NCBI RefSeq assembly: GCF_031846505.1
Contig: NZ_JAVRHP010000002.1
Location: 1-64,000 of the forward strand
Origin: Autumnicola edwardsiae
Lineage (GTDB): Bacteria > Bacteroidota > Bacteroidia > Flavobacteriales > Flavobacteriaceae
Reading direction: 5' to 3'
DNA: 64,000 nt
This document shows, one piece after another, positions 62,543 to 64,000 of this stretch. The position numbers and the translations under genes were made by a program. Below the pieces are notes generated by a model. It made no database searches. It saw only the letters and a program-made list of their open reading frames with translations, and had not been told where the DNA came from. Positions within the stretch are counted from its first letter, which is position 1, and each line of letters starts with the position of its first letter.

Positions 62543-64000
62543 TTATCCTTTTACTTTCTCTTCCACCTTGTTTGGCAAAACCTCGTAGCCCATATGGTAT
62601 AGCGTAAAACCAAAAATATCGGCATATTCTTCAATAATCATTTTAGTCGGTTTTCCTGCTCCGTGGCCGGCTTTGGTTTCAATACGGATCAACGCAGGAT
62701 TATTTCCTGCCTGTTTATCCTGTAATTCGGCAGCAAATTTGAATGAATGCGCGGGTACTACACGATCGTCGTGATCTCCTGTAGTTATAAGTGTTGCAGG
62801 ATACTCTGTGCCTTCTTCCAAATTATGGACCGGGGAATAATTGTACAGATATTCAAACATTTCCTTGCTGTCTTCTGCAGTACCATAATCGTAAGCCCAT
62901 CCTGCGCCGGCAGTAAAAGTATGGTAACGCAACATATCCATCACGCCCACAGCAGGTAAAGCCACCTGCATTAAATCTGGGCGTTGAGTCATTGTGGCGC
63001 CAACCAGCAAACCTCCGTTAGAACCACCTCTGATTGCTAAATAATCACTGGAGGTGTAATTTTCTTCAATAAGATATTCTGCGGCAGCGATAAAATCGTC
63101 AAAAACGTTCTGTTTCTTCATTTTAATCCCGGCATCGTGCCATTCTTTACCGTATTCTCCACCTCCGCGAAGGTTTGGAACTGCATAAATCCCGCCTTGT
63201 TCCATCCAAACGGCATTGGCCGTGCTAAAAGATGGTGTAAGACTAATGTTGAATCCACCGTACCCATAAAGAATAGTAGGATTTTTGCCATCGAGCTCCA
63301 GTCCTTTTTTGTGCGTGATGATCATAGGAACTCTGGTGCCGTCTTTTGAAGTAAAAAACACCTGCTTACTTTCGTAATTATCAGTATTGAAGTCGATTTT
63401 AGGTTTGTTGTAAACTTCCGAAGTTCCTTCTTCAATCTGATATTTGTAGATGGTTCCCGGCGTCACATAGTTTGTGAAGCTGTAGTAAAGCACATCTTCT
63501 TCTTTTTTGGCGCCAAATCCACCTGCAGAACCAATTCCTGGTAATTCCACATCCCGCACAAGATTTCCTTGGTAATCATATTGCTTTACTTTGGAAATTG
63601 CGTCTTCCATGTATTCAGCAAAGAAATATCCGCCGGCAGTGGAAGGGCTCAACACGTTTTCTGTCTCCGGAATAAAATCTTCCCAGTTTTCCGGCTGCGG
63701 ATTGGCAGCGTCTACCGTAACAATCCTGCGATTGGGAGCATCCAGGTTGGTGACCAGGAAAAGCTTGCTGCCCTCGTTATCTATCACGTACGTATCGGTA
63801 TCCTCATTGCCGATAATTGTCATAATCTGAGGCTCATCCTGGGAAAGGTCCATCATAAAAAGTTTTCCTCCGGAAGTCGCATTTCTTGCTGAAATAAACA
63901 AGTAGCGATTATCCTCACTTACGCTTCCACCCACATAGCGATGCTTCTCATCTTCACTTCCGCCGAAAATCAGCTTGTCTTCACTCTGTTTTGTGCCTAA
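62543..64000 (-). CDS. Prolyl oligopeptidase (S9A), 3' part
   Basis: A serine peptidase that cleaves small proline-containing peptides. The gene runs off the right edge: the frame stays open from a GTG at 63934 to base 64000 (LGTKQSEDKLIFGGSEDEKH), so the true start lies beyond. 485 residues are present, covering part of the beta-propeller (VSEDNRYLFISARNATSG) and the whole alpha/beta-hydrolase domain. Catalytic Ser is in LAIRGGSNGGLLVGATMTQ, Asp in TTGDHDDRVVPAHSFKF and His in ETKAGHGAGKPTKMI. It is convergent with the HAD gene. Confidence 0.92.
   Translation of the reverse strand, partial: LGTKQSEDKLIFGGSEDEKHRYVGGSVSEDNRYLFISARNATSGGKLFMMDLSQDEPQIMTIIGNEDTDTYVIDNEGSKLFLVTNLDAPNRRIVTVDAANPQPENWEDFIPETENVLSPSTAGGYFFAEYMEDAISKVKQYDYQGNLVRDVELPGIGSAGGFGAKKEEDVLYYSFTNYVTPGTIYKYQIEEGTSEVYNKPKIDFNTDNYESKQVFFTSKDGTRVPMIITHKKGLELDGKNPTILYGYGGFNISLTPSFSTANAVWMEQGGIYAVPNLRGGGEYGKEWHDAGIKMKKQNVFDDFIAAAEYLIEENYTSSDYLAIRGGSNGGLLVGATMTQRPDLMQVALPAVGVMDMLRYHTFTAGAGWAYDYGTAEDSKEMFEYLYNYSPVHNLEEGTEYPATLITTGDHDDRVVPAHSFKFAAELQDKQAGNNPALIRIETKAGHGAGKPTKMIIEEYADIFGFTLYHMGYEVLPNKVEEKVKG

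Noticed and set aside
1..64000. CRISPR arrays, tRNA and rRNA genes
   Set aside because: I saw no regularly spaced repeats of 24-40 bases and no cloverleaf or rRNA-like segments, although no covariance search could be run.

Overview
The window looks like a chromosome segment of a marine-type Flavobacteriaceae (Bacteroidota), of the kind seen in Zunongwangia, Salegentibacter or Gramella; the genus is a guess. The support is SusC/SusD pairs, a hybrid two-component regulator, TAnnTTTG-type promoter boxes, many lipoproteins with short N-termini and a flavobacterial core-gene order (ribE, pdxA, DUF177, rpmF, fabH, accB, accC). No tRNA, rRNA, CRISPR array, transposase or integrase was seen.

Bases 1-3700 hold the end of a DUF2809 membrane protein, a methyltransferase, and a DUF1080 hydrolase paired with a Gfo/Idh/MocA oxidoreductase. 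Bases 3700-52500 form one large xylan-utilisation region. A leftward operon encodes GH67, an SDR (probable fructuronate reductase), UxuA, GH10 and GH115. Divergent from it are a GH3 beta-xylosidase and glucuronate isomerase UxaC. Next come a LacI-family repressor, a Nudix/winged-helix regulator with a damaged Nudix box, and the xylose operon (XylE-like symporter, XylB, XylA). SusC1-SusD1-SGBP-GH10 follows, then a hybrid two-component sensor (HTCS), an FG-GAP/ASPIC lipoprotein, SusC2-SusD2-GH10 on the minus strand, a GH43 plus SASA-type acetylesterase operon, and a second GH43.

The genes describe a nearly complete glucuronoarabinoxylan pathway. Surface GH10 lipoproteins cut the chain. Two SusC/D systems import oligosaccharides. 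Periplasmic GH67, GH115, GH43, GH3 and esterase remove methylglucuronate, arabinose or xylose, and acetate. Xylose goes through XylA/XylB and glucuronate through UxaC, SDR and UxuA to 2-keto-3-deoxygluconate. KDG kinase and aldolase are not in the window. A repeated 16-bp pseudo-palindrome (best copy ACGCAATCGGTTGCGT) lies in front of GH67/GH3, SusC2, the second GH43 and, in weaker form, SusC1. It has the form of a LacI-family operator and may tie the region together under the local LacI protein.

Bases 52800-64000 are mostly housekeeping: a small PID-CTERM-like protein, riboflavin synthase, PdxA, DUF177/L32, FabH, AccB/AccC, MtgA, a GreA-C-like protein, an orphan ABC ATPase, a HAD protein with an altered first motif, and the 3' part of a prolyl oligopeptidase. 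Intergenic gaps here carry dispersed palindromes, a REP-like element and a pair of long direct repeats.
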